A DNA stretch of 64,000 nucleotides. It comes from Caulobacter sp. GTDB taxonomy: Bacteria > Pseudomonadota > Alphaproteobacteria > Caulobacterales > Caulobacteraceae. Shown here piece by piece: positions 1-9,050 of this stretch (its first letter is position 1; every line of letters begins with the position of its first letter). The notes beneath the pieces were generated by a model that was not told the origin of the DNA, ran no database searches, and worked only from the letters and a program-made list of their open reading frames with translations. The translations under genes were made by a program, and so were the position numbers. The stretch lies in the NCBI GenBank assembly GCA_030680355.1, contig JAUXVF010000028.1, forward strand, positions 1 through 64,000, given 5' to 3'.

Positions 1-309
1 TTCGTTTTCCGAGAGCACCGGCCGGGCGTTTGACGGCCTGGCCGGTGTCGCCCCTCGACGGGCGGGCGGTGATACGAAGGCACCGTCCCGGACCGCGACG
101 GTAACCCCCCGCCGCCTGTCCCCGCTCGAACCCCATCCCCGTCGCCGTAAGGTCGCTGGCCTTGCGCCCTCCCCATGCGACGGGGACGGGAAGGAGTATG
201 CGGTGGGTTTTGCGGGTGGGGATAGGTGCGGGCGAATGCACGGCGCTGTTCGCGCGGAAGTGTGGAAAATCAGTGGGTTGAGCGCGGCGAAATCAGAATA
301 GCCCACGGC

Positions 310-365
310 CCTTCCTCCCCGCGAAGTCGGGGAGGGGGACCCTGCGGAGCAGGGTGGAGGGGGCG
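310..365 (+). repeat. REP-like double palindrome, copy 1
   Basis: Two adjacent hairpins are visible. CCTCCCC at 314-320 pairs with GGGGAGG at 329-335, and ACCCTGC at 339-345 pairs with GCAGGGT at 349-355; a GGAGGGGGC tail follows. The layout is mirrored by the element at 424-473. Short intergenic elements of this kind are common in high-G+C alphaproteobacteria. Function unknown. Confidence 0.6.
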
Positions 366-423
366 GCGTGGGATTCACCGGAAGGACCGGAATTCAGGAT
401 GGGACCGCTGATCGTCGCGCAGC

Positions 424-473
424 CCCCTCCACCGCCCTTCGGGCGGTCCCCCTCCCCGGCTTCGCGGGGAGGA
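424..473 (-). repeat. REP-like double palindrome, copy 2 (inverted)
   Basis: This is the inverted counterpart of the repeat at 310-365. ACCGCCC at 431-437 pairs with GGGCGGT at 441-447, and CCTCCCCG at 451-458 pairs with CGGGGAGG at 465-472. A short T run follows on the plus strand, so it could also act as a rightward terminator, but no plus-strand gene precedes it. Confidence 0.6.
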
Positions 474-490
474 TTTTTCAGCCCCTGCCC

Positions 491-1672
491 CTATACCGCC
501 TGTCCCGCCGCCCAGCCGCTCGACCAGGCCCATTGAAAATTATAACCGCCGAGCCAGCCGGTGACGTCGACCACCTCGCCGATGAAATAGAGGCCGGGGA
601 CGGCGTTGGCGGCCAGGGTGGTGGAGTTGAGGTCGCGGGTGTCGACGCCGCCGAGGGTGACCTCGGCCGTGCGATAGCCTTCCGACCCGACCGGTTTCAC
701 CCGCCAGCCGTTCACCGCCGTGTCGATCCTGCGCAGCACCGCGTCGGGGGTGTCGGCCAGGTTGCCGCGGGCGCCGGCGTCGTCGGCGATCAGCTGGGCC
801 AGACGGGACGGCAGCAGGGCGCCCAGGGCCGTGTGGACGCCCTGACGGGGGTTGGACTGTTTGGCGGCCTTGAGCCGCTGGAAGACGTCCTCGCCGGGGG
901 CCATTGAGATGACGATTTCCTGGCCCTCCCGCCAGTAGCTGGAGATCTGCAGGATGGCCGGGCCGCTGAGGCCGCGATGGGTGAACAGCATGGCCTCGGC
1001 GAATTTGGTTTTGCCGCAGGCGACCACGGCGTCGACGGCGATGCCGGCCAGCGGCTTCCAGTGGTCGAGCAGGCCGACCTCGAAGGTCAGGGGGACCAGG
1101 GCGGGCCGGGTCTCGGTGACGCCCAGGCCGAACTGACGGGCGATGTCGTAGCCCCAGCCGGTAGCGCCCATCTTGGGGATCGACTTGCCGCCGGTGGCGA
1201 CCACCAGCGCGGCGCAGGCGACCTGCGCGCCGTCCGACAGGCGCAGCTCGAACCCGGCCCCGTCCCGGGTCACGCTCGAGACGCCGACGCCCAGACGCAG
1301 CTCGACGCCGGCGTCGGCCATGTCGCCGACCAGCATCTCGATGATCTGTTTGGCAGAGTCGTCGCAGAACAGCTGGCCCAGGGTCTTTTCGTGCCAGGCG
1401 ATGCCCCGGGCGTCGACGGCGGCGATGAAGTCCTTCTGGGTGTAGCGGCGCAGGGCCGAGATACAGAAGCGCGGATTCTGCGACAGGAAGGCCTGCGGCC
1501 CGGTGTGGATATTGGTGAAGTTGCAGCGGCCGCCGCCGGAGATGCGGATCTTCTCGCCCGGCGTCTTGGCGTGATCGACGATCAACACCTTGCGACCGCG
1601 CCGGCCGGCCTGGATGGCGCACATCATGCCGGCGGCCCCGGCGCCGACAATGACGACGTCAAAGGTCTGCAT
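491..1672 (-). CDS. BaiN/HI0933-family NAD(P)/FAD-dependent oxidoreductase
   Basis: This 393-residue cytoplasmic flavoprotein starts with a dinucleotide-binding motif, VVIVGAGAAGMM, at about residues 6-17. It continues with the family signature SGGGRCNFTN near residues 45-55 and a C-terminal FAD-contacting segment, GLYFIGEVVDVTGWLGGYNF. Length and motifs fit the HI0933-like (YhiN/BaiN) family, whose members are poorly characterised reductases. The ATG overlaps the lpxB stop codon in an ATGA arrangement, so it is probably the last gene of the lpx operon. The physiological substrate cannot be read from the sequence. Confidence 0.9.
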   Translation of the reverse strand: MQTFDVVIVGAGAAGMMCAIQAGRRGRKVLIVDHAKTPGEKIRISGGGRCNFTNIHTGPQAFLSQNPRFCISALRRYTQKDFIAAVDARGIAWHEKTLGQLFCDDSAKQIIEMLVGDMADAGVELRLGVGVSSVTRDGAGFELRLSDGAQVACAALVVATGGKSIPKMGATGWGYDIARQFGLGVTETRPALVPLTFEVGLLDHWKPLAGIAVDAVVACGKTKFAEAMLFTHRGLSGPAILQISSYWREGQEIVISMAPGEDVFQRLKAAKQSNPRQGVHTALGALLPSRLAQLIADDAGARGNLADTPDAVLRRIDTAVNGWRVKPVGSEGYRTAEVTLGGVDTRDLNSTTLAANAVPGLYFIGEVVDVTGWLGGYNFQWAWSSGWAAGQAV

Positions 1673-2841
1673 CAGTCCGCCCTGCCCGCCAGCAGCGTCA
1701 GGACGGCCTCGGCGGCCTTGTCCGAGGGATCAGGCCCGCCGCGCCCCATCAGCGCCAGGGCGGCGTTCTGGGCCGCCGTCTGGCGCCGGCGCAGGTCGGC
1801 GTCATCCAGCCGCTCGGCGACCGCCCCGGCCAGATTGTCGGCGGTGCATTCCGCCTGCAGGAATTCCGGCGCCACGAACGCCTTGGCGGCGATGTTGAAC
1901 ATCGTCACCCAGGGCGATTTGAAGATGTATTTGAGGATGGCGTAGCTCATCGCGCCGATCCTGTAGGCGACCACCATCGGCGTCCCGGCCAGGGCCAGTT
2001 CGGTCGTCACCGTGCCGCTGCAGGCCAGGGCGACGGTTCCGGCGACGAAGGCGTCGTCCTTGAGCTGCTCGTCCTCGATGACATGGGCGCGGAACGGCCA
2101 GCCGGCGACGCGGGCCTTGACCGACCCGGCGACGGTGCCGGCCACCGGAATGACGATCTGCAGGTCGGGACGGGCGGCCTTGAGGCGTCGGACGGCGTCC
2201 TCGAACACCGGCAGGACCAGCTTGATCTCGGCCGGGCGGCTGCCGGGCAGGACCAGCAGGATCGGCGCCTCGGGCCCGATGTCGATCGCCGCGCGCAGGC
2301 GGGCCGGATCGGCCCCGGAGAAGTCCTTCGCCAGGGCCGGATTGCCGACAAAGGTCACCGGCAGGCCCTCGGCCTCGAACCAGGGGGCGTCGAAACTGTG
2401 GATCGACAGCAGATGGTCGACCGATCGCGCCAGCACCTTGGCCCGGCCCGGCCGCGTGGCCCAGACCTGCGGCCCGACATATTTGATCAGCGGCAGATCG
2501 GGGAACAGCCGGCGGATGGCGTGGGCGACCCGCAGGGTGAAGCCCCAGGAATCGATCAGGATGACCACGTCGGGTCGTTCCCGCTGCGCCAGGGCGGCGG
2601 TCTCGGCGACGCGGCGCATGATGCGCGGATAGGCCGGCAGGGCTTCGAAGATGCCCAGAATGGACAGGTCGGCGATGTCGAAGGGGCTCCGCACGCCCTG
2701 GGCGGCCATGCGGCCGCCACCGACGCCGACAAAGCGGACGCCCTCCCCCAGCCGCGCGCGAAGGGCTTTGGCCAGCCCCGCCCCCAGCGCGTCACCCGAG
2801 GCCTCGGCGGCCACCAGCATGACGGTCAGGGGCCGGCTCAT
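1672..2841 (-). CDS. lpxB: Lipid-A-disaccharide synthase
   Basis: LpxB (389 residues, GT19 family) is a peripheral membrane enzyme. It condenses UDP-2,3-diacylglucosamine with 2,3-diacylglucosamine 1-phosphate to give the tetraacyl disaccharide of lipid A. The N-terminal AAEASGDALGAGL segment, the IDSWGFTLRVA region, the YVGPQVWATRPGRAK motif and the LLVLPGSRPAEI segment are typical of the family. Its start overlaps the end of lpxI by four bases, which suggests translational coupling in the order lpxD-fabZ-lpxA-lpxI-lpxB. Confidence 0.97.
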   Translation of the reverse strand: MSRPLTVMLVAAEASGDALGAGLAKALRARLGEGVRFVGVGGGRMAAQGVRSPFDIADLSILGIFEALPAYPRIMRRVAETAALAQRERPDVVILIDSWGFTLRVAHAIRRLFPDLPLIKYVGPQVWATRPGRAKVLARSVDHLLSIHSFDAPWFEAEGLPVTFVGNPALAKDFSGADPARLRAAIDIGPEAPILLVLPGSRPAEIKLVLPVFEDAVRRLKAARPDLQIVIPVAGTVAGSVKARVAGWPFRAHVIEDEQLKDDAFVAGTVALACSGTVTTELALAGTPMVVAYRIGAMSYAILKYIFKSPWVTMFNIAAKAFVAPEFLQAECTADNLAGAVAERLDDADLRRRQTAAQNAALALMGRGGPDPSDKAAEAVLTLLAGRAD

Positions 2842-3677
2842 TCGTCCAGGGCCGCCACGCCCAGGATGAACAGGCCAAGGTCATCGGCCATGGCCATGGT
2901 TTCCTCGCGGTCGACGACCAGCAGTCGCCCCGCCTCGCCGACGATGCCCGCCAGGCCCGCCTGGGCCGCGCCGCGCACGGTGGCCACGCCGATGGTCGGC
3001 AGATCGACCTCGGTCGACTGGATCGGCTTGGGGGCCTTGGCCAGCACGCCGCGGGCGTGGCCGGCCGAGCCGCGGATGGCTTCGGGCAGGCCGCGCACCC
3101 GGCGCAGCATGGAGTCGGTGCCCTCCTGGGCCTCGACGGCCAGGACCAGGCCGTCGCAGACCACCGCCCCCTGACCGACGTCGAGCCGGCCGATGGCGCG
3201 GGCCACGATCAGGGCGCGCTGGATATCCTCGGCATGGGCCTCGGTCGGGGCGTGCCGGCCCAGGGCGCCCGGGGGCAGGGTCATGGAGGCCGCGGCCTCA
3301 TGGGCCCCCTCGATGTCGAAGCCCTCCTTGCGGAACTCGTCGAGCACCGCGCGGAGCAGGCCGTCATCGCCCTTGCGGGCGGCCGCGACGATGGCCGGCA
3401 GGGCCGCGAGGCCGCGCAGGTCGGGCTTGAGCTTGCCGAAATCGGGCCGGGTCACCGTGCCGGCGAAACAGACCACGTCGCAACGCTCCTGGCGCAGGGT
3501 CTTGAACACCTTGCCCAGTTCGCCCAGGCCGATGTCGGCCGAGGGGTGGTCGAGGGTGCCGTCGTCGGCGAAGCCGCGCAGACGGACGACGAAATAGGGC
3601 CGTCCCGTGCGACGGCAGCGATCGGCGATCTCGGCCGGCAGGCCACCGCCCCCGGCCACCAGGCCCAGCTTGCGCAT
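2838..3677 (-). CDS. lpxI: UDP-2,3-diacylglucosamine pyrophosphatase LpxI
   Basis: LpxI (279 residues, formerly DUF1009) hydrolyses UDP-2,3-diacylglucosamine to lipid X and UMP, replacing LpxH in many alphaproteobacteria; the Caulobacter enzyme defined the family. The N-terminal LGLVAGGGGLPAEIADRC segment and the C-terminal region with KAPKPIQSTEVDLPTIG match the two-domain family layout. It lies exactly where the pathway predicts, between lpxA and lpxB. Its stop overlaps lpxB by four bases, and it begins just after lpxA ends. No LpxH homologue is seen in the window. Confidence 0.95.
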   Translation of the reverse strand: MRKLGLVAGGGGLPAEIADRCRRTGRPYFVVRLRGFADDGTLDHPSADIGLGELGKVFKTLRQERCDVVCFAGTVTRPDFGKLKPDLRGLAALPAIVAAARKGDDGLLRAVLDEFRKEGFDIEGAHEAAASMTLPPGALGRHAPTEAHAEDIQRALIVARAIGRLDVGQGAVVCDGLVLAVEAQEGTDSMLRRVRGLPEAIRGSAGHARGVLAKAPKPIQSTEVDLPTIGVATVRGAAQAGLAGIVGEAGRLLVVDREETMAMADDLGLFILGVAALDE

Positions 3678-3679
3678 CG

Positions 3680-4474
3680 TCAGACCTCGCGCGCCGGCAG
3701 GCAGAGCGGCCGGCTGGCGTCGACCCGGATGAAGGCGACGATTTCCATGATCTCGGCGACCCCGGCATAGGTCGCGGTGACGTCGTCCAGCCGCTCCTGG
3801 AAGGTGCCCTCGTCGGCGAACAGCAGGCGATAGGCGGCCCGCAGGGTGGAAATCTGGTCGCGGGTGAAGCCCCGGCGCTTGAGGCCGATCAGGTTCAGGC
3901 CTTCCAGATGGGCGTGGTTGCCCCAGACCGAGCCGTAGGGAATGACGTCCTTGGTGACGATGCCGCCGCCGCCGACGAAGGCGTGGCGTCCGACCCGGGT
4001 GTACTGGTGGATGGCCGCCAGCCCGCCCAGGAAGACGAAATCACTGACCGTGACATGGCCGCCGACGGCGACGCTGGGGGCCATGGTGACCTTGTCGCCG
4101 ATCACGCAGTCATGGCCGATATGGGTGCTGACCATGAACAGCCCGTCGGCGCCGATCGTGGTCACCGCCCGGCCGCCGGCGGTGCCGGCATGGACGGTCA
4201 CATGCTCGCGAAACACATTGCGCGGCCCGACCACGACGCGGGTGGGCTCGCCCCGGTGCGCCGAATGCTGCGGCGCGCCGCCGAGGCAGGCGAACGGGTG
4301 CAGGACACAGTCCTCGCCGATCTCGGTGACACCCTCGACGATGGCGTGGGACAGCAGCCGCACGCCCCTGGCCAGCGTCGCGCCAGCGCCGACGATGCAA
4401 TAGGGGCCGATCTCCACGCTGGAATCGAGCTGCGCCGCCTTGTCGACGATCGCCGTGGGATGGATCAGCGTCAC
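3680..4474 (-). CDS. lpxA: Acyl-ACP--UDP-N-acetylglucosamine O-acyltransferase
   Basis: LpxA catalyses the first step of lipid A synthesis, 3-O-acylation of UDP-GlcNAc. The N-terminal part is a left-handed beta helix of hexapeptide repeats, starting [14 protein letters not shown], followed by a helical C-terminal domain. I chose the GTG at 4474 (264 residues), because it overlaps the fabZ stop codon as GTGA and gives the usual family length. An upstream in-frame start near 4510 would add 12 residues inside fabZ. The catalytic His is expected in the [18 protein letters not shown] segment. Confidence 0.95.
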   Translation of the reverse strand: MTLIHPTAIVDKAAQLDSSVEIGPYCIVGAGATLARGVRLLSHAIVEGVTEIGEDCVLHPFACLGGAPQHSAHRGEPTRVVVGPRNVFREHVTVHAGTAGGRAVTTIGADGLFMVSTHIGHDCVIGDKVTMAPSVAVGGHVTVSDFVFLGGLAAIHQYTRVGRHAFVGGGGIVTKDVIPYGSVWGNHAHLEGLNLIGLKRRGFTRDQISTLRAAYRLLFADEGTFQERLDDVTATYAGVAEIMEIVAFIRVDASRPLCLPAREV

Positions 4475-4938
4475 TGGGGGTTGTCCGCCTTCATGGCCGC
4501 GAACTCGCATTCAGCCGCCAGCTTGCCGTTGACCAGCGCCCTGCCCCTGAACTTCACCACCGGCGCCCGGATCTTCACGACGTCGACATGCAGCTTGAGC
4601 ACGTCGCCCGGCCTCACCGGCAGCCGGAAGCGGGCGCCGTCGACCGACATGAAGAAGATCGTCGTCTTGCTGATGTCGATGTCCCAGGCCTTGGACATCA
4701 AGAGCGCACCGGTCTGGGCCAGGGCCTCGATGACCAGCACGCCCGGCATCACCGGGTTGCCCGGGAAATGGCCGGGGAAGAAGGGCTCGTTGACCGTCAC
4801 GCATTTGATGCCGACCAGGGAGACGCTCGGCTGGTAGTCCTCGGCCCGGTCGACCAGCAGGAAGGGATAGCGGTGCGGCAGCCGCGCCAGGATTTCGCCG
4901 ATCTCGATGGCGGGACCTGGGGTCTCGTTCTCACTCAT
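4471..4938 (-). CDS. fabZ: 3-hydroxyacyl-[ACP] dehydratase FabZ
   Basis: FabZ (155 residues, hot-dog fold) dehydrates beta-hydroxyacyl-ACP in fatty acid elongation and competes with LpxA and LpxD for hydroxyacyl-ACP. The signature [12 protein letters not shown] and the catalytic-site segment [19 protein letters not shown] are present. The ATG at 4938 is preceded by GGAACGG and overlaps the lpxD stop by eight bases. Longer in-frame upstream extensions lie inside lpxD and are rejected. Confidence 0.96.
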   Translation of the reverse strand: MSENETPGPAIEIGEILARLPHRYPFLLVDRAEDYQPSVSLVGIKCVTVNEPFFPGHFPGNPVMPGVLVIEALAQTGALLMSKAWDIDISKTTIFFMSVDGARFRLPVRPGDVLKLHVDVVKIRAPVVKFRGRALVNGKLAAECEFAAMKADNPQ

Positions 4939-5956
4939 GTCCCGTTCCTTTTTTCTGACGGGCCAGCCGCGACAGCAGGGCTGTCTCGCGCAACCAGCCC
5001 CTGATTGGTTGCGCCGGCACCCCGCCCCAGGTCTCGCCGGCGGGGATGTTTCGCAACACGCCGGCGCCGGCGGCGACCTGGGCCCCGTCCCCGATGGAGA
5101 CGTGATCAGCAACCCCGGCGCGGCCGCCGAAGGCGCAGCCATCGCCGATCGTGACGCTGCCGGAAATGCCCGTGAAGCCCGCCAGGACGCAGTTTCGGCC
5201 CAGGCGGACGTTGTGGGCGATGTGCACCATGTTGTCGAGTTTGGTGTTCTCGCCGACCACGGTGTCGTCCCAGGCGCCGCGGTCGACGCAGCTGTTGGCC
5301 CCGATGGTCACGCCATCCTGCAGGATCACGCGGCCCAGCTGCGGCACGTCGGTGACCCCGGTCCCGCCCGCGGTGGCGCCGAAACCTGCCTCCCCGATCC
5401 GGACGCCAGCATAGAGGCGGACGCGGTCGCCGATCAGGGCGAACCCGACCGTGGCGTTGGGGCCGATGTCGCAGTCCCGGCCGATCGTCACGCCCGGCCC
5501 GATCACCACGCCCGGCGCGATGCGCGTGCCCCGGCCGATCCTGGCGCCGGCGCCGATGACGGCGGTCGCCGCCAGGACGGCCCCGTCCTCGATCTCGGCC
5601 TCGGGATGAACAAGCGGTCCGGCCCCATCGTAGGGTTTGGGCTCATGCAGGGCGGCGGCGGCGGCGGCCCAGGCCGCATGGGGCCTGGCGCTCACCAGGG
5701 CCACACAGCCCGCGGGAACGTCGGCGCTCTGGGCCTCGGTCACGAAACAGGCGCCGGCGGCCGTGCCCTTCAGGGCGTTCAGGTGTTTTCGATCACCGAG
5801 AAAGGCCACATCGGCCGGCCCCGCCCTGTCGAGCGGAGCCGCCGTGTAGATCATCATTTCAGCACTGTCCGGTCGACCCAGGGTCGCTCCGGTCAGTCGG
5901 GCGAGCGCCCCGACGATGACGGGGCCTCGGCTGAGGTAAAATCGCGGGTCCGGCAT
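4931..5956 (-). CDS. lpxD: UDP-3-O-acylglucosamine N-acyltransferase
   Basis: LpxD (341 residues) N-acylates UDP-3-O-acylglucosamine in the third step of lipid A synthesis. The N-terminal uridine-binding domain runs to about residue 100. It is followed by a long hexapeptide-repeat beta helix (for example [20 protein letters not shown]) and a short C-terminal helix. The expected active-site histidine falls in the [12 protein letters not shown] segment. It sits between ompH and fabZ, the usual proteobacterial order. Confidence 0.96.
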   Translation of the reverse strand: MPDPRFYLSRGPVIVGALARLTGATLGRPDSAEMMIYTAAPLDRAGPADVAFLGDRKHLNALKGTAAGACFVTEAQSADVPAGCVALVSARPHAAWAAAAAALHEPKPYDGAGPLVHPEAEIEDGAVLAATAVIGAGARIGRGTRIAPGVVIGPGVTIGRDCDIGPNATVGFALIGDRVRLYAGVRIGEAGFGATAGGTGVTDVPQLGRVILQDGVTIGANSCVDRGAWDDTVVGENTKLDNMVHIAHNVRLGRNCVLAGFTGISGSVTIGDGCAFGGRAGVADHVSIGDGAQVAAGAGVLRNIPAGETWGGVPAQPIRGWLRETALLSRLARQKKGTGHE

Positions 5957-5994
5957 GTCATCCTCGCACAGACCCGCGATAGCGCGAGTCGGGC

Positions 5995-6621
5995 TTAACG
6001 CGACGCCGCAGGGGCGGCGGGCGGCGTGTCGAGGCGTTCACGGTTGAAGGTGAACGTCTTGATCTTGGCGTTCAGGCCCTGAACCACCTGGTCGGTGATG
6101 TCCATGGCCGGATTGGACAGCAGCACGCCGTCGCCCAGCAGGATCGAACAGTTGCGGGCCTGATAGACGTTGACCGCGATCGGGTCGAGTTCCTGCAGGA
6201 TCCGCGTGACGGCTTTGCGCTCGGTCGCCTGGACTTCGGACTGACGCAGCTGCTGTTTGCGCTGGAAGGCGTTGTAGCGGACCTGGAGGTCAGCCGAACG
6301 CTTTTCCAACGCATCGGCGGTCAGCGTCGCGCGGGCGCCATCGATGGCCTTGGCTTCATTCTTGATCGCCGCGTCCTCGGCCGACAGCTCGGCGTTGGTC
6401 TCGGTCAGGATCTGCTTCATGCGCAGACCAACGTACTTGCCGACCTCGGAGGCGCCGATGGCCCGCTCGCCGGAGTAGGTGCAGATGCCGGCCAGCGCCG
6501 GTCCATGGCGGACGGCCGGAGCCGTGGGGGCCGCAGGGGCCGTCTGGGCCGAAGCAGCGGAGGCGAACGTGAGGAGGGCGGCCGCGCTGGCCGCGACCGC
6601 GATGGTCGACTTGAATCGCAT
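5995..6621 (-). CDS. OmpH/Skp-family periplasmic chaperone
   Basis: This 208-residue protein has a clear signal peptide (positively charged start, hydrophobic [13 protein letters not shown], cleavage after AQTA or nearby). A long helical, charged central region with many Glu, Lys, Arg and Gln follows, as in the Skp coiled-coil tentacles. It lies directly between bamA and lpxD, the conserved position for ompH/skp, so it probably carries unfolded outer-membrane proteins through the periplasm. Sequence conservation in this family is low, and the assignment leans on context. Confidence 0.88.
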   Translation of the reverse strand: MRFKSTIAVAASAAALLTFASAASAQTAPAAPTAPAVRHGPALAGICTYSGERAIGASEVGKYVGLRMKQILTETNAELSAEDAAIKNEAKAIDGARATLTADALEKRSADLQVRYNAFQRKQQLRQSEVQATERKAVTRILQELDPIAVNVYQARNCSILLGDGVLLSNPAMDITDQVVQGLNAKIKTFTFNRERLDTPPAAPAASR

Positions 6622-6626
6622 GGAGA

Positions 6627-9050
6627 TCAGAACCTTGTGGAGGTGGAGAAACGGAACGTTTCTGTCTTGTCGTAGTCTTCTTTGGCCAGAATTTGGCTAA
6701 AGTCGAAGCGAATGGGCCCCATCGGCGAACGCCAGAAGATTGATATGCCGGCCGAAGCCCGCAAACCGAGGTTGTCCTGGACGCACGGCGTCACCGTCGT
6801 GGCTGACGTGTCACAATCAAGAACCACGCCAAAGCGGTCTTTCTTGTCGGCGTCGTCGAGCAGACCGACCGTTCCCACGTCGGTGAACAGCGCGGCCTTG
6901 ATGCCGTATTGCTCGGGCAGGAAGGTCGGCACAGACAGCTCGAGCGAGCCAATGGCGTAGGCCTTGCCGCCGAGCGCATCGGTGCGGCCGTAGCTGGAAT
7001 CACGCGGTCCAAGGCCCGCGACCTCGAAGCCGCGGAAGCTGTTGCCGCCCTTGTAGAAGCGATCGTTGATGCGGACGTTGTCGCCACGCCAGCCGTCGAT
7101 ATAGCCGGCGGAGCCCGTCGCGCTGACCACGAAATCCTTGTTGATGCCGTAGTACCAGCCGCCGTTCGTCTCGGTGCGCAGGTAGTTCACGTCCCCGCCG
7201 ACGCCGGCGATGTCCTGATTTAGCTCAACGAAGAAGCCGCGGGTGGGTCGGATCGGGTCATTCCGGCGATCAAGCCGAACCGTGTAGCCGACCAGGGAGG
7301 TGATGTTGGACCCCCGCTGGGCGCACAGCGTCGGCGAAACCAGTTCCTGGCCCGTGATGCAGTAGGAGTCGGCCACGACCACGTCATCGGTGCGCAGGGT
7401 GTAGCGCAGGCCCATCGACGCGTTGTTGGTCAGCGGGAAGCCGACCCGCAGGCCCATGCCGGTCGACCGGGTGTCGAAGGCGGTCTGCTGGCTGAAGTCA
7501 TAGCGGTAGGAATAGAGGTCCACCCCGGCCTGGAGGTCGCGGCCCAGGAAGCGCGGCTCGGTGAACGAGAAATCGATCTGCTGACGCAGCGAGCCCATCG
7601 AGATGCGGGCGCGCACGTTCTGGCCCCGGCCGCGGAAGTTCCGCTCGCTGATGCCCAGATCGATGATCAGCTGGTCGACGGAGCTGTAGCCGGCGCTGAA
7701 CGACAGCTCGCCGGTCGGCTGCTCCTCGACCGTCACGCGCAGGGCGGTGCGATCGGGCGTGCCGCTGGGCACTTCATCGACCGTGACGTTCTTGAAGAAG
7801 CCGAGGCCGCGGATCTGGTTCTTGGACCGGTCGACCAGCACGCGGTTGTAGGCGTCGCCCTCGGAGACGTTCATCTCGCGACGGATGACGGTGTCCAGCG
7901 TGCGGGTGTTGCCGACGATGTCGATGCGGTCGATGTAGACGCGCGGTCCCTCGCGCACCTGGAACACCACGTCGACCATGTGGGTTTCGCGATTGGGCAC
8001 ATAGCGCGGGCGAACGTCGACGAAGGCGAAGCCGGCGGCGCCGGCGGCGAAGGTCAGGGCGTCCGTCGCCGCTTCGATGGCCTCGTCCTGGTAGATCTCG
8101 CCGCTGCGGATCGGCAGCAGCTGCTGCAGGACCGCGCCGTCGAGCTTCTTGAGCTCGGTCTCGACGGTCAGTTTGCCGAACTTGTACCGGGCGCCTTCGT
8201 CGATCGTGTAGGTGACGACGAAGCCGTTCTTCTCGGTCGAGAGCTCGGCCACGGCCGAGACGACGCGGAAGTCGTAATAGCCCTTGTTGCGATAGAATTT
8301 CCGCAGCTGTTCCTTGTCGTATTCGATCCGGTCGGGATCGTAATTGTCGTTGCTCGACAGGAATTTGTACCAGTGGGACTCCTCGGTCACGATGACGTTG
8401 GCGAGGTCCCCGTCGGAGAATTCCTTGTTGCCCAGGAAGTTGATGTCGAGGACGCCACTCTTGGGGCCTTCGCTGATCTCGAAGATGAGATCGATCCGCT
8501 TCTGGGGAAGTTCGACGACCTTGGGCGTGACGGTGACGCCGATACGGCCCGACCGGCGGTAGAGCTCGATCAGCCGCTGGACGTCCGACTGGACCTTGGC
8601 GCGGGTGAAGATGCCGCGCGGACGGATCGTGACCTCATCGCGCAGCTTGGTTTCCTTGAGGGCCGAATTCCCCTCGAAGATGACGCGGTTGATGATGGGG
8701 TTTTCGACAACCCGGACGACGAGATCGCCGTTCGGCTGCAGGTCCATCTTCACGTCGGCGAACAGGTCGGTGCGGAACAGCGTCTTCAGCGCCACGTCGA
8801 TCCGCGCGGAATCGACCGTGTCGCCGGGCTGGATCGGCAGATAGGACAGGACCGTGCCGGCCTCGATCCGCTCGTTGCCCTGAACCAGGATGCGCTGGAC
8901 GACCCCGGCCTCGGCGGCCTGGGCATAGGCCGTTCCCGGCGCCGTTAAGGCCGTGGTCCCCATCAGGAGAGCGGCGATGGTGACGATCGCGGCGCTATGC
9001 GCTCGAGTATGCTTCATAAGGTCTGCCATGGGCGGTCGGAGGGTGCTCAT
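6627..9050 (-). CDS. bamA: Outer membrane protein assembly factor BamA
   Basis: BamA (807 residues) inserts beta-barrel proteins into the outer membrane. A signal peptide ends near TAYAQA (about residue 44). Five POTRA domains follow to about residue 430, then a C-terminal Omp85 barrel with the lid-loop RGF motif (NSFRGFEVAG) and a terminal Phe typical of outer-membrane barrels. The ATG at 9050 overlaps the rseP stop as ATGA. In-frame ATGs at 9029 and 9017 are possible alternatives that would trim an unusually long leader. Confidence 0.96.
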   Translation of the reverse strand: MSTLRPPMADLMKHTRAHSAAIVTIAALLMGTTALTAPGTAYAQAAEAGVVQRILVQGNERIEAGTVLSYLPIQPGDTVDSARIDVALKTLFRTDLFADVKMDLQPNGDLVVRVVENPIINRVIFEGNSALKETKLRDEVTIRPRGIFTRAKVQSDVQRLIELYRRSGRIGVTVTPKVVELPQKRIDLIFEISEGPKSGVLDINFLGNKEFSDGDLANVIVTEESHWYKFLSSNDNYDPDRIEYDKEQLRKFYRNKGYYDFRVVSAVAELSTEKNGFVVTYTIDEGARYKFGKLTVETELKKLDGAVLQQLLPIRSGEIYQDEAIEAATDALTFAAGAAGFAFVDVRPRYVPNRETHMVDVVFQVREGPRVYIDRIDIVGNTRTLDTVIRREMNVSEGDAYNRVLVDRSKNQIRGLGFFKNVTVDEVPSGTPDRTALRVTVEEQPTGELSFSAGYSSVDQLIIDLGISERNFRGRGQNVRARISMGSLRQQIDFSFTEPRFLGRDLQAGVDLYSYRYDFSQQTAFDTRSTGMGLRVGFPLTNNASMGLRYTLRTDDVVVADSYCITGQELVSPTLCAQRGSNITSLVGYTVRLDRRNDPIRPTRGFFVELNQDIAGVGGDVNYLRTETNGGWYYGINKDFVVSATGSAGYIDGWRGDNVRINDRFYKGGNSFRGFEVAGLGPRDSSYGRTDALGGKAYAIGSLELSVPTFLPEQYGIKAALFTDVGTVGLLDDADKKDRFGVVLDCDTSATTVTPCVQDNLGLRASAGISIFWRSPMGPIRFDFSQILAKEDYDKTETFRFSTSTRF

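Larger units (their letters stand above)
1..490. other. Gene-free left end with palindromes
   Basis: I see no supportable protein gene here; the possible reading frames are short, low in complexity and lack a ribosome binding site. The stretch contains a hairpin at about 16-47 (CACCGGCC pairing with GGCCGGTG) and two composite palindromic repeats described separately. I compared it by eye with common riboswitches, tmRNA, RNase P RNA and 6S RNA and found no convincing signature, although a structured RNA in 1-230 cannot be excluded. Confidence 0.5.

Noticed and set aside
40..230. Cobalamin or other riboswitch, tmRNA, RNase P RNA or 6S RNA
   Set aside because: GC-rich stems exist, but none of the conserved core sequences of those RNAs could be found on either strand.
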